Shown piece after piece: positions 22,749-30,837 of a stretch of DNA of 64,000 nt; the first letter of the stretch is position 1; each line of letters opens with the position of its first letter. This DNA is from a virus. The stretch lies in the IMG/VR virus record IMGVR_UViG_3300040856_002293, positions 1 through 64,000 of that record. One strand, 5' to 3'. Made by a program: the position numbers and the translations under genes. The notes beneath the pieces are model-generated. The model ran no database searches. It was not told the origin of the DNA and worked only from the letters and a program-made list of their open reading frames with translations.

Positions 22749-23573
22749 ATGAAAAAACAAAACACTTTTTACAAATTATATGATAGGTTAATCTTAGAGA
22801 GTATAAGAATTCTATCAGAATCTCAGTTAGACCAATTAAAGGCAACTTTTGTTGGGGAAGGAGAATTAGACAAGCCTGTTAAGATAGGAGGTAAAAAAGA
22901 GAAAGGTAAAAAAATGTCGGAAGATGTTTGGAACGAAATCTCTAATTTAACTGTATCTCGTGCTAATAAGGATAATACCAAATTAAAAGATTTACCTCAA
23001 TATTTTATATGGTTGTTAAAAATGGTGGCAGCAGAAAAACTCCCAAAGGAAGATATAGACCAGTTTGGAGATTCCAGTTTTGGAAAAGGTCTTATATCCA
23101 GGTTTGTTAGTAAAAAGATAGCAAAATATCTCAAAGAAAAAGATATAACAAAATACACTAATGTAGAAGATTTAAGGACTAATATAGCAGATGCAGAAGA
23201 CAAACTACCCTACGAGTATGAACAAGGAGAAAACTTAGTACCTAAAGAGGGTATAGATGAGTTAAAACAAGTAGGTGTAGAATTATTAGGTGTTGTGGCA
23301 GGGTATCAATGCTTTAAAGTATCTCAAGGAAATGATAGTGAAGAGACTTTTAAAGTATACACTAAATATTTGGCAAAATGTGCAAGTGGAGATATCACTT
23401 TAGATATTTGTACTATGAGAAACTATGATAGTTTTAAAAAGTACATAAAAGACGAAGACTATTATATATTCTTTAACACTAATGATAGAAAAGCACCTTA
23501 CCAGTTTGGATATGGTAGTCAGCAGTTTCACGATGTAGGAAATAGAAATGTTATTGCTTCTGATTACGAATAA
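22749..23573 (+). CDS. Tagged protein, unknown function
   Basis: 274 residues. The N-terminus holds LYDRLILES, an [LI]LE-type tag. The C-terminal 100 residues (GYQCFKVSQG, DICTMRNYDSFKKYI, YYIFFNTNDRKAPYQFGY) resemble a domain seen in large T4-like phages near virion genes. Role unknown. Confidence 0.75.
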   Translation: MKKQNTFYKLYDRLILESIRILSESQLDQLKATFVGEGELDKPVKIGGKKEKGKKMSEDVWNEISNLTVSRANKDNTKLKDLPQYFIWLLKMVAAEKLPKEDIDQFGDSSFGKGLISRFVSKKIAKYLKEKDITKYTNVEDLRTNIADAEDKLPYEYEQGENLVPKEGIDELKQVGVELLGVVAGYQCFKVSQGNDSEETFKVYTKYLAKCASGDITLDICTMRNYDSFKKYIKDEDYYIFFNTNDRKAPYQFGYGSQQFHDVGNRNVIASDYE

Positions 23574-23584
23574 AGTGTAGGATA

Positions 23585-24259
23585 ATGAAAAAACATATAG
23601 CACAGTTCTTTAAATTTTTAGAGGAAAAAGGAGAGCAAAATATTCCGTTAAGGCTTAAGCTCTTAAATCCTAACGTCTTTAAACTTACGAAAGAAGATTT
23701 AAACGTTAAAGGTGATTTGGAGTTGAGTAAAACCGATATAAAAGAACTTCCACAAGGTCTTGAGGTAGAGTGGAATTTAAGTTTAGATGATTGCACATCA
23801 CTCAAAGAACTGCCTCAAGGACTTCAGGTGGGTGATAATTTATCTTTAAGAGGTTGCACATCTCTTGAAAAACTACCACAAGGACTTAAGGTAGGATGGA
23901 ATTTAAATTTAAAAGGTTGCACATCGCTAAAAGAACTTCCACAAGGACTTCAGGTGGGTAGGAGTTTATGGTTAGAAGGTTGTACATCGCTAAAAGAACT
24001 TCCACAAGGTCTTGAGGTAGAGTGGAATTTAAGTTTAGATGATTGCACATCACTCAAAGAACTGCCTCAAGGACTTCAGGTGGGTGAGAATTTAAATTTA
24101 TGGGATTGCACATCCCTTGAAAAACTACCCCAAGGTCTTAAGGTAATCGGTAATTTACATTTGGGAAACACACCAATTGCAAAAAAGTATTCAGAAGAAC
24201 AGATACGTTCTATGATAGAAAATGGTGGAGGATTTGTTAAAGGTAAAATTTATACATAA
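23585..24259 (+). CDS. Leucine-rich-repeat protein
   Basis: 224 residues with about seven 21-residue repeats of the form TSLKELPQGLxVxxNLxLxxC from residue 52 to 195, preceded by a 50-residue helical cap. Such LRR solenoids bind protein partners. A 95-bp exact DNA repeat (23741-23835 and 23993-24087) shows recent expansion by four units. Confidence 0.85.
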   Translation: MKKHIAQFFKFLEEKGEQNIPLRLKLLNPNVFKLTKEDLNVKGDLELSKTDIKELPQGLEVEWNLSLDDCTSLKELPQGLQVGDNLSLRGCTSLEKLPQGLKVGWNLNLKGCTSLKELPQGLQVGRSLWLEGCTSLKELPQGLEVEWNLSLDDCTSLKELPQGLQVGENLNLWDCTSLEKLPQGLKVIGNLHLGNTPIAKKYSEEQIRSMIENGGGFVKGKIYT

Positions 24260-24275
24260 TGAAAAAACACAAAAT

Positions 24276-24908
24276 ATGAAAACTATACTAACAACCCTTG
24301 CATTCTTATTAGTAATTACAATGTACTCACAAACAGGATGCTATACTTTTCCTTCAAGTGCAAGATCATCGGTAGGTGTTTTAAAACTTGGAGCAGGTAT
24401 TATGCCTTTTATGATGCAAGACAACGACCAGCTTCCTATTAGGATGTTTATGATGGAGATGGAGTATAAAACTTGGGGAGGAGGAGTTCAAGTTGACGTT
24501 AGGTCAGGGGATACTTACCTAACAAAAACATTTCCTTATGCTCCTTCCATATCTATGGATTCAAGACTATACGGCTATCATAATATGAATGATAATATAT
24601 CTATAGGAGGATACGGACAGATTAACTCTACAAGTATGTGGGTGGATGGATGTGCTTTGGGAGGACTCTTACGATACTCACAAGACTTTAAGAACGTTGG
24701 TATGTTTGGACAAGTACAACTACCTTTCTTTAGTATGCAAAGAAGACCTCCCTCAACGGTAGCAAATGGGATGGAGCATCAAAAACTATATTGGTTTGGT
24801 ATTCCTGAAAATTTTGGGCAAGATGACTTTCACAAAACAAGACCATCCGAATATAGATTTACAGTTGGCGTATATATAAGAATAAACAGTAGAATATATC
24901 CATATTAA
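24276..24908 (+). CDS. Secreted beta-barrel-like envelope protein
   Basis: 210 residues from the ATG at 24276. Signal peptide MKTILTTLAFLLVITMYSQ, then repeated amphipathic beta segments ending in an aromatic strand (YRFTVGVYIRINSRIYPY), as in small outer-membrane barrels. Paralogous to the protein at 25938: both share VRxGxTY, PxISxDxR, GGYxQ, TSMxVDG and RFxVGxxI. Possible role in altering the host surface or blocking superinfection; inferred. Confidence 0.75.
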   Translation: MKTILTTLAFLLVITMYSQTGCYTFPSSARSSVGVLKLGAGIMPFMMQDNDQLPIRMFMMEMEYKTWGGGVQVDVRSGDTYLTKTFPYAPSISMDSRLYGYHNMNDNISIGGYGQINSTSMWVDGCALGGLLRYSQDFKNVGMFGQVQLPFFSMQRRPPSTVANGMEHQKLYWFGIPENFGQDDFHKTRPSEYRFTVGVYIRINSRIYPY

Positions 24909-24921
24909 TAGACCCAGCCTT

Positions 24922-25500
24922 ATGATTAAACTAAAGCCACTTGTAGAAGGTATTTTAAAAGAAAGATATGATATTTCCAAATACGACAATATGTTAAAAC
25001 AAAAATATGATATAGATTATTCAGACTTAAATTATTTAGGAAGGGGAGACTTTGGTGAAGCATATTCTGATGATGAGGGGAAGGTCTTTAAGTTTACAAG
25101 TTCTAAAAGCGAGGCATCATTAGCAAAAGAAATAATGAAAAGTAACTCAAAGTATAATGCCTTTGCAGATATCTACGATGTAGTAGATTTAGATAATAGA
25201 GTGACACTCATAGTACAAGAAGAATTAGAAGAAGACAGTTCTATAGAAGATATGTACTATGAAGTAGATAATATATTAGATAATCAAGAACTTCCTATAC
25301 AGTATATACATAATTTAGATTATGATGAATTAGACGAAGAAATTGATTCAGAGTTAGAAAAATTTATTAACGATTTAGAAGATATAGTTAGGTCGTATAG
25401 AATGTTAGGTATAGAAGCCTCTGATATACGCCCAGAAAATATGGGATATGACAAATCAGGTAAATTGAAAGCATTCGATATAGATGATAAAAATAAGTAA
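24922..25500 (+). CDS. Tagged protein-kinase-fold protein
   Basis: 192 residues. N-terminal tag MIKLKPLVEGILKE, then a kinase-like Gly loop GRGDFGEAYS (G40-x-G42-x-x-G45), Lys57 in VFKF, a catalytic-loop-like DIRPENMGY with Asp168 and Asn173, and FDIDD (Asp186) in place of DFG. Smaller than typical kinases and with an acidic insert around residues 105-150. If packaged, it could phosphorylate host proteins on entry. Activity is inferred from motifs. Confidence 0.75.
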   Translation: MIKLKPLVEGILKERYDISKYDNMLKQKYDIDYSDLNYLGRGDFGEAYSDDEGKVFKFTSSKSEASLAKEIMKSNSKYNAFADIYDVVDLDNRVTLIVQEELEEDSSIEDMYYEVDNILDNQELPIQYIHNLDYDELDEEIDSELEKFINDLEDIVRSYRMLGIEASDIRPENMGYDKSGKLKAFDIDDKNK

Positions 25501-25501
25501 G

Positions 25502-25933
25502 ATGATTAAACTAAGACAACTATTAAAAGAAGCCAAGAAGAAACTCTATCCTTGTCCTAAACCAACAAAGGATTTAAAACTTAATACAAAGAATAGAAAC
25601 AAGGCTATTAAAGCAGACCACATTAAGTATGGTCCTTTAAACGTAGATAAGCCAGGAAACTTTTGGAAACAAATAGCAAAGTTTTGGAACACAGAAGAAG
25701 ATGCAGCAAAGTCTTCTTTATGTGGTAACTGTGCTGCATTTGATGTATCTCCAAGAATGAAGCAGTGTATGCCTGGAGAACTACAAGATGATGATGGAGT
25801 ATTAGGATACTGCTGGATGCATCACTTTAAGTGCCACTCTGCAAGAACCTGTAGAACGTGGGTGAAGGGTGGACCTATAAAAACAGATGATGTATCTGAA
25901 ACTTGGCAGAATCAATCAGATAATAAAGAATAA
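25502..25933 (+). CDS. Tagged cysteine-rich conserved phage protein
   Basis: 143 residues; start at 25502 gives the tag MIKLRQLLKEAKKK. The remainder (LYPCPKPTKDL, GPLNVDKPGNFW, CGNCAAFDVSPRMKQC, GYCWMHHFKCHSARTCRTW) is a strongly conserved protein of marine T4-like phages with about eight Cys, likely metal binding. Function unknown. Confidence 0.85.
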   Translation: MIKLRQLLKEAKKKLYPCPKPTKDLKLNTKNRNKAIKADHIKYGPLNVDKPGNFWKQIAKFWNTEEDAAKSSLCGNCAAFDVSPRMKQCMPGELQDDDGVLGYCWMHHFKCHSARTCRTWVKGGPIKTDDVSETWQNQSDNKE

Positions 25934-25937
25934 TACT

Positions 25938-26546
25938 ATGAAAAAGGCTTTTTTAACTGTTTTATTAGGAATATTGGTAGCGTGGAGTGCATCTTGCCAA
26001 CAAAAAAGCCTTATTTACGCATTTGGAGCGTATTTAAGTCCCTCTTTTGATGCGGATGGTAGATTACCCCTCCCATTAGAAATAGGGGCAAATATGGGCA
26101 ATACTTGGGTATTATTCCAATCAGAAGTGCGTAGAGGCAACACATATGCCACTTTAATCTCAAATAATGTACCTGATATCTCTATAGATACACGATATAG
26201 CGTTATAAGTAGGCTAAAAAGGAGTATAGATAGGGATATTGAAGGTAGTTTGGGGGGATACAATCATTTTTTGGGTGGGTACTTTCAATTTACAACTACT
26301 TCAATGGTGGTGGATGGTGCTACTATAGGATTGTATTATCGTTATGTAAATCGGCCTCACAAGAAAATCGGCTTCTTCGCAGATTTTTTATTCCCGGTGC
26401 TTGGCTATAATAAGATATTAAAGTGGAATCCTGTAGAACAGCACGTTAATTCTATTGTCTTTGGTCATAATCTAAATAGACAGTATAGAGCAAGAAATAC
26501 AGAGATACGATTTAAGGTTGGATTGATTATTCAAAACTTTTTTTAA
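25938..26546 (+). CDS. Secreted beta-barrel-like envelope protein, paralogue
   Basis: 202 residues from the ATG at 25938. Signal peptide MKKAFLTVLLGILVAWSASC; the Cys may be lipidated, although the preceding residues are a weak lipobox. The beta-rich body and the terminal FKVGLIIQNFF strand match the protein at 24276. Confidence 0.75.
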   Translation: MKKAFLTVLLGILVAWSASCQQKSLIYAFGAYLSPSFDADGRLPLPLEIGANMGNTWVLFQSEVRRGNTYATLISNNVPDISIDTRYSVISRLKRSIDRDIEGSLGGYNHFLGGYFQFTTTSMVVDGATIGLYYRYVNRPHKKIGFFADFLFPVLGYNKILKWNPVEQHVNSIVFGHNLNRQYRARNTEIRFKVGLIIQNFF

Positions 26547-26558
26547 ACTATTTTAGTA

Positions 26559-26566
26559 TATTTATA
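26559..26566 (+). promoter_or_regulatory. TATTTATA late-promoter-like box
   Basis: TATATTTATAATAAA context, 17 bases before the ATG at 26584. Confidence 0.5.
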
Positions 26567-26583
26567 ATAAATAACTAATTAAT

Positions 26584-26970
26584 ATGAAAACTCATAAACT
26601 AAAAGTAACTCTTAACGAGATTAAAAGAATGCAAGAATTGGCGGGAATCTTAAAAGAGGGAAGTTCATATCAGTATGTAAGTAGTAAGATGGACAATGAT
26701 ATTGACCTTGAAGATCAAATTATTGATTTGATAAAACACTATAATTTAGGAAGTGGGAGACCTGGAGGGAATAACGCAGATTGGGGTGGAACTGTATGGT
26801 CAATACAAGATCCAAATATCTATTTATATCTCGGAGATGATGAATTAGTAGTAGTCAAAAGAGAAATAGTAGATGAAGATAAATATGATGATACAATAAT
26901 AGCATCCATTACTTCTGATGAAGAATTAGAAGATATTCTTAAGAAAGCAAAATCAAATAAATTAAAATGA
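26584..26970 (+). CDS. MKTHKL-tagged protein 1
   Basis: 128 residues. Tag MKTHKLKVTLNEIKRM followed by QELAGILKE, ending in ILxE. The remainder (DLEDQIIDLIKHYNL...) is acidic and not related to the next two tagged proteins. The first roughly 60 bases of the three genes are almost identical. Overlaps the next gene by four bases. Confidence 0.8.
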   Translation: MKTHKLKVTLNEIKRMQELAGILKEGSSYQYVSSKMDNDIDLEDQIIDLIKHYNLGSGRPGGNNADWGGTVWSIQDPNIYLYLGDDELVVVKREIVDEDKYDDTIIASITSDEELEDILKKAKSNKLK

Positions 26971-27443
26971 AAACTCATAAACTAAAAGTAACTCTTAACG
27001 AGATTAAAAGAATGAAACAATTGGCTGGTATTTTAAATGAAGCTCTAAACAAAGATATGAAATTGTTTGGAAAAGATTTGGCTAAGTATTTAGAAAAAGA
27101 AAAATTTCAAGTTAAATTTGTTAGTGGTAGACTATCTAATGAAGATTATGCTAAGGTAAAAAATACTATGGGTATTGTAGCTTTAGGTTTGGTTGAAAAC
27201 CCTGAGTATCAGATGTTAACTTTATACTACAACCCTAAAGAAGTTAAAAAAATAGATAAAATAGTTAAAAAATTCCAATTATCCCCATACGAAGGGAGGG
27301 AATTTAAGGTTGATGGAGGTTGGGGAATTAAGAAAGTTATTGGAGCATTAAATCCCGGAGATATTTATCAATATGCTAAAGAGTCTGGTATTTATTATTT
27401 TATGAGAACAAAGACTGTATCCACAAAAATAGATAAAAAATAA
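26967..27443 (+). CDS. MKTHKL-tagged protein 2
   Basis: 158 residues. Same 16-residue tag then KQLAGILNE. Body basic, mixed alpha/beta (FKVDGGWGIKKVIGALNPG); unrecognised. Confidence 0.8.
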   Translation: MKTHKLKVTLNEIKRMKQLAGILNEALNKDMKLFGKDLAKYLEKEKFQVKFVSGRLSNEDYAKVKNTMGIVALGLVENPEYQMLTLYYNPKEVKKIDKIVKKFQLSPYEGREFKVDGGWGIKKVIGALNPGDIYQYAKESGIYYFMRTKTVSTKIDKK

Positions 27444-27448
27444 TTAAA

Positions 27449-27808
27449 ATGAAAACTCACAAATTAAAAGTAACTCTTAACGAGATTAAGAGAATGCAAC
27501 AATTGGCAGGTATTTCTGCTTTGAATGAAGGAGATTCTGTAAGAGTTAAAGTATCAAAAGATGACCTTGTTGATTTTACTATACCAGATTGGGCTTTACC
27601 TACTTTAATTAATGCTGATCATAGTCATTTAACAGATGAAGAAGAGATAGAACTTGATAATTTTGTGAAAGAAACAGTATCTAAATATGGAAATGCTAAT
27701 TTTTTATTAGGAGATGAAAATGATGACGATTTAGGATTTCAAACAAGAAATAGTATTAATAATATGGGAGGAGATTGCCATAGATTATATATTATGCCCT
27801 CTAAATAA
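27449..27808 (+). CDS. MKTHKL-tagged protein 3
   Basis: 119 residues. Same tag then QQLAGISALNE. The body contains VDFTIPDWALPTLINADHS and TDEEEIELDNFV, matching a small domain frequent in phage proteins (DWALxxLINxD...LTDEE). Function unknown. Confidence 0.8.
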   Translation: MKTHKLKVTLNEIKRMQQLAGISALNEGDSVRVKVSKDDLVDFTIPDWALPTLINADHSHLTDEEEIELDNFVKETVSKYGNANFLLGDENDDDLGFQTRNSINNMGGDCHRLYIMPSK

Positions 27809-27812
27809 AAAC

Positions 27813-27856
27813 AAAAGCCCCTTCCTTCTTAATCATTTGGTTGGGGCTTTTTTGTT
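27813..27856 (+). terminator. Intrinsic terminator
   Basis: AAAAGCCCC pairs with GGGGCTTTT, followed by T-rich sequence; closes the MKTHKL cluster. Confidence 0.85.
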
Positions 27857-27935
27857 TATAGACTATATTTATTTTTAGAAAGATAAATTAATATAAAAAC
27901 TACATACTTATACACAAACAAACAATTTAAACATT

Positions 27936-28535
27936 ATGAAATTACACAGTTTATTTTTTATTTTAATGTTATCTCTTTTCAGTTGTTCAACTGGGGGAGA
28001 TGTAGACACAACGGAACAGGAAGGAACAGATACAGTAGATACAGTAATTGTAGATGCTCCTACAGGGGGTGTGGTTGATGCTCCTGTTGTTACTGCTCCC
28101 ACGAAAAAAAACAAACCTTTGTTGGTAGAGAAGGATTTGCCTAAATCTCCAGATGGAACTGTCGTTGAGATGACAACCGAAGAAGAAGAGCAACCCTTAG
28201 TAACTGCTCCTATCTTCTTTGACTGTGAAATCAAAAAGAGAGCAAAAGCTCAAATGAGATGTTCTGAGAAATCTTTACAAACTTATGTAGAAGAACACAT
28301 TGAGTTTGTAGGAGAAGAGAAATCAGAACACTATGCTTCTGTTAGAATTGTCATTAGACCAAACGGGTCTACAGGAACAGTAACTGTTCTTGGAACAAGT
28401 GATGAACAATTTGGTGCAGCAGTTGTTAAAACTATTAGAAACTTAAATGTAGATGGTCTTATGTGGACACCAGCTTATAAAGATAGTGTTGCTGTTGCAT
28501 TTGACTACTACACAGAGTTTGAGATTAATTATTAG
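27936..28535 (+). CDS. Lipoprotein with TonB-C-like domain
   Basis: 199 residues. Lipoprotein signal MKLHSLFFILMLSLFSC with lipobox LFSC, a Thr/Val/Pro-rich linker (about residues 22-90), then a C-terminal domain (SVRIVIRPNGSTGTVTVLGTSDEQFGAAV...) like the energy-transducer TonB C-terminal domain of Bacteroidota. It would sit in the periplasm. A phage might use it to engage or block TonB-dependent receptors; that is inferred. Confidence 0.75.
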   Translation: MKLHSLFFILMLSLFSCSTGGDVDTTEQEGTDTVDTVIVDAPTGGVVDAPVVTAPTKKNKPLLVEKDLPKSPDGTVVEMTTEEEEQPLVTAPIFFDCEIKKRAKAQMRCSEKSLQTYVEEHIEFVGEEKSEHYASVRIVIRPNGSTGTVTVLGTSDEQFGAAVVKTIRNLNVDGLMWTPAYKDSVAVAFDYYTEFEINY

Positions 28536-28562
28536 TATTCAATCATTAATTTTTTAATAAAT

Positions 28563-28600
28563 AGGAGACTTACATAAATGTTTGTCTCCTTTTTTTTTTA
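28563..28600 (+). terminator. Intrinsic terminator
   Basis: AGGAGAC pairs with GTCTCCT, followed by T9. Confidence 0.88.
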
Positions 28601-28613
28601 ATATTTATGTATA

Positions 28614-28621
28614 TATTTATA
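28614..28621 (+). promoter_or_regulatory. TATTTATA late-promoter-like box
   Basis: TATATTTATATAAAA context, 13 bases before the ATG at 28635. Confidence 0.5.
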
Positions 28622-28634
28622 TAAAATAAGTATT

Positions 28635-28775
28635 ATGTTTATAGAGAGTCCCTATCCAATTATTTTGCTATATACTATCACATTTGTAATTGTAGCTTAC
28701 GGTATAAAATATCACCAGGATGGAGTTACCTTTAAAGATTTATATACCATAATTAAAAACAAAATAAAACAGTAA
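28635..28775 (+). CDS. Single-span membrane protein, 46 residues
   Basis: MFIESPYPIILLYTITF... one hydrophobic segment then a basic tail. The stop shares a base with the ATG of the next gene, so translation is coupled. Confidence 0.65.
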   Translation: MFIESPYPIILLYTITFVIVAYGIKYHQDGVTFKDLYTIIKNKIKQ

Positions 28776-29299
28776 TGAATTTAACAGATTTACTAATAGA
28801 ATCGTTACTATTAGAGTTTAGTGGAGGTGAACCTTATGATTATACACTTAGGGGATTTAAAGATTGTCAATCTGTAAGTAGATATACTTTTGAAATAAAA
28901 GATATTCCTAATACGCATACTTTAACTTATAAAGTAATGTTATCTTATTTAGACTTTTCTGAAAGAAAACGCTTAGGTATTACTTTCAGTACATTAGAAA
29001 AAGGATATGAAGAAATACAAGGTATACCAGTAAGAATTCTTATGAATTTAATGGCTACTATTTCTAAAATAGTAAAAGACCATATAAAGGGTTGTTATAA
29101 TAAAGAGACTTTACCTTTGGAAGCTCTTAGTTTCTATGCTTTAGAAAGTGCAAAAGATGATCCAATGTCAGGAGACCATAATAGAAGAGCTAAATTTTAT
29201 ATTAGAGTTCTTGTACAACAATTAAACATAGACCAATCAAAAATACAAAGAAGAGGATCCGATTATATTATCCCAATAGATTTAGACGATTTTAAATAA
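28775..29299 (+). CDS. Tagged tandem paralogue A
   Basis: 174 residues. Opens MNLTDLLIESLLLEFSGG, a double LLxE tag. The body (PYDYTLRG, ITFSTLEKG, RILMNLMATISKIVKDHIKGC, NRRAKFYIRVLVQQLNI) is shared with the next two genes and with the C-terminal part of 21898-22731. Function unknown. Confidence 0.8.
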   Translation: MNLTDLLIESLLLEFSGGEPYDYTLRGFKDCQSVSRYTFEIKDIPNTHTLTYKVMLSYLDFSERKRLGITFSTLEKGYEEIQGIPVRILMNLMATISKIVKDHIKGCYNKETLPLEALSFYALESAKDDPMSGDHNRRAKFYIRVLVQQLNIDQSKIQRRGSDYIIPIDLDDFK

Positions 29300-29305
29300 A
29301 AAAAA

Positions 29306-29824
29306 ATGATAAAACTAACAGATTTACTATTAGAATCACTTCTCTTAGAATTTAGTAATGGCGATCCTTATGAGTTTACAACATACCATAAAACTTGTGA
29401 AGGTGATAGTAGATATAAATTTCAAATAAAAGATATTCCAAATATAGGTACTTTAACTTATAAAGTAGAATTAGAGTATTATAGGTATAATAAAAGTTTG
29501 GGTATCAGTTTCAGTACAGAAGAATCACATTATTCAGAAATACAAGGTATACCAGTAAGAATTCTTATGAATTTAATGGCTACTATTTCACAAATAGTAA
29601 GAGAACATATAAAGGGTTGTTATAATAAAGAGACTTTACCTCTTGAAAATCTCAGTTTTCTTGCTTTAGGAAGTGCAAAAGATGACCCATCTTCAGAAGA
29701 TCATAATAAAAGAGCTAAATTTTATATTAGAGTTCTTGTACAACAATTAAATATTGATAAGTCGACAATAAAAAGACAAGGAAATAACTATATTATCCCA
29801 ATAGATTTAGACGATTTTAAATAA
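29306..29824 (+). CDS. Tagged tandem paralogue B
   Basis: 172 residues. Opens MIKLTDLLLESLLLEF. Long stretches of its DNA are identical to paralogue A (around the RILMNLMATIS region), so the duplication is recent. Six bases separate the genes. Confidence 0.8.
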   Translation: MIKLTDLLLESLLLEFSNGDPYEFTTYHKTCEGDSRYKFQIKDIPNIGTLTYKVELEYYRYNKSLGISFSTEESHYSEIQGIPVRILMNLMATISQIVREHIKGCYNKETLPLENLSFLALGSAKDDPSSEDHNKRAKFYIRVLVQQLNIDKSTIKRQGNNYIIPIDLDDFK

Positions 29825-29830
29825 AAAAAA

Positions 29831-30358
29831 ATGATAAAACTAACAGATTTACTATTAGAATCCTTACTTTTAGAATTTAGTAATGGTGATCCCTATGATT
29901 ATAAACTTCAGGGACCAAAAGATTGCAAGTATGATACCGAATATACATTTGAAACAGAAGATATTGAAAATGTAGGTATTCTTAATTATATAGTAAGTTT
30001 AAGAAATTATTCATGGACAAAAAGATTAAGCATATCCTTTAGTACAGTAAAAAAAGGGTATGACGATATTGGGAATATACCTACAAGTATATTAAAAAAT
30101 ATTATGGCTACTATAACAGATATAGTAAAAAAACATATATTGTATTGTAATGATTCAGATTCTGATTATAATGTAAAAGAATTAACTTTTACACCATTAT
30201 CAAGTTCAAAAGATTATGCAAGAAATTCTGAACATAATAGAAGAGCAATATTATATATTAGGGTAATAACTCAACAATTAGGAATACCAGCCTCCCAAAT
30301 TAAAAAAGAAGGAGGCTCATACATAGTTCCCATAAATATTGAAGACTTAAGAAAGTAG
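29831..30358 (+). CDS. Tagged tandem paralogue C
   Basis: 175 residues. Same tag as B at protein and nearly at DNA level, but a more diverged body (ILKNIMATITDIVKKHI). Ends SYIVPINIEDLRK. Confidence 0.8.
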   Translation: MIKLTDLLLESLLLEFSNGDPYDYKLQGPKDCKYDTEYTFETEDIENVGILNYIVSLRNYSWTKRLSISFSTVKKGYDDIGNIPTSILKNIMATITDIVKKHILYCNDSDSDYNVKELTFTPLSSSKDYARNSEHNRRAILYIRVITQQLGIPASQIKKEGGSYIVPINIEDLRK

Positions 30359-30360
30359 AT

Positions 30361-30411
30361 AAAGAATATATAGTTCCTATAGATATGGAAGAACTATTAA
30401 AACTTAAGTAG
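30361..30411 (+). pseudogene. Remnant of a fourth tandem paralogue
   Basis: Directly after paralogue C, 16 codons read KEYIVPIDMEELLKLK then stop, matching the C-terminus of the paralogues (YIIPIDLDDFK). No start or upstream body remains, so this is a deletion relic. Confidence 0.7.
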
Positions 30412-30485
30412 TAATAGTTTTGTCAATATATTAAAGATTACATAAATTTTTATTAAATTTACATTTTTAAACCAAATTCATAATT

Positions 30486-30665
30486 ATGAAAGTTTTAATC
30501 ATTGCTTTTGGAGTGATTTTAGTAGGTGTGGGTCTTTATTTTTCTATTAAGAATTATCTTAATGAACAAGGAAATGAAGGTTCTAAAGAAGTTAAAAATC
30601 TTACTGTTAGTGGTAAGAATAAGAAAACTACTGCTACACCTCGTAAAAAAACTTCAAAAAAATAG
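30486..30665 (+). CDS. Small membrane protein with Lys-rich tail
   Basis: 59 residues; one membrane segment (about residues 2-20) then a basic Lys/Thr tail (TATPRKKTSKK). A leader TTTTTAAACCAAATTCATAATT precedes the ATG. Role unknown. Confidence 0.65.
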   Translation: MKVLIIAFGVILVGVGLYFSIKNYLNEQGNEGSKEVKNLTVSGKNKKTTATPRKKTSKK

Positions 30666-30692
30666 TGTATCTATATTAGATTTACTATATTT

Positions 30693-30724
30693 GCATCTCC
30701 CCACAATTAGTGGGGGGATTTTTT
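30693..30724 (+). terminator. Intrinsic terminator
   Basis: TCCCCAC pairs with GTGGGGGGA over a 5-base loop, followed by TTTTTT. A TATATTTG sequence lies just upstream but has no -33 partner. Confidence 0.8.
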
Positions 30725-30743
30725 AATTTAAAAATAATAAGTT

Positions 30744-30833
30744 ATGACTATTTTAGGAATCATTGGAATTTTTTCTATGTTATTTGGAATTTCCCTAATT
30801 AAGGAAGCATTAGAAGAATTAAAGTTATTTTAA
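30744..30833 (+). CDS. 29-residue membrane peptide
   Basis: MTILGIIGIFSMLFGIS then a charged end. Leader AATAATAAGTT; four bases before the methyltransferase gene. Only weak support because it is so short. Confidence 0.45.
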   Translation: MTILGIIGIFSMLFGISLIKEALEELKLF

Positions 30834-30837
30834 GATT

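Noticed and set aside
30687-30694. TATATTTG as a promoter
   Set aside because: No -33 TTTG/TTG at proper distance and it leads straight into a terminator.
30526-30726. Alternative-frame ORF over 30486-30665
   Set aside because: Runs into the terminator hairpin; the 59-residue frame has the proper leader and membrane-protein design.
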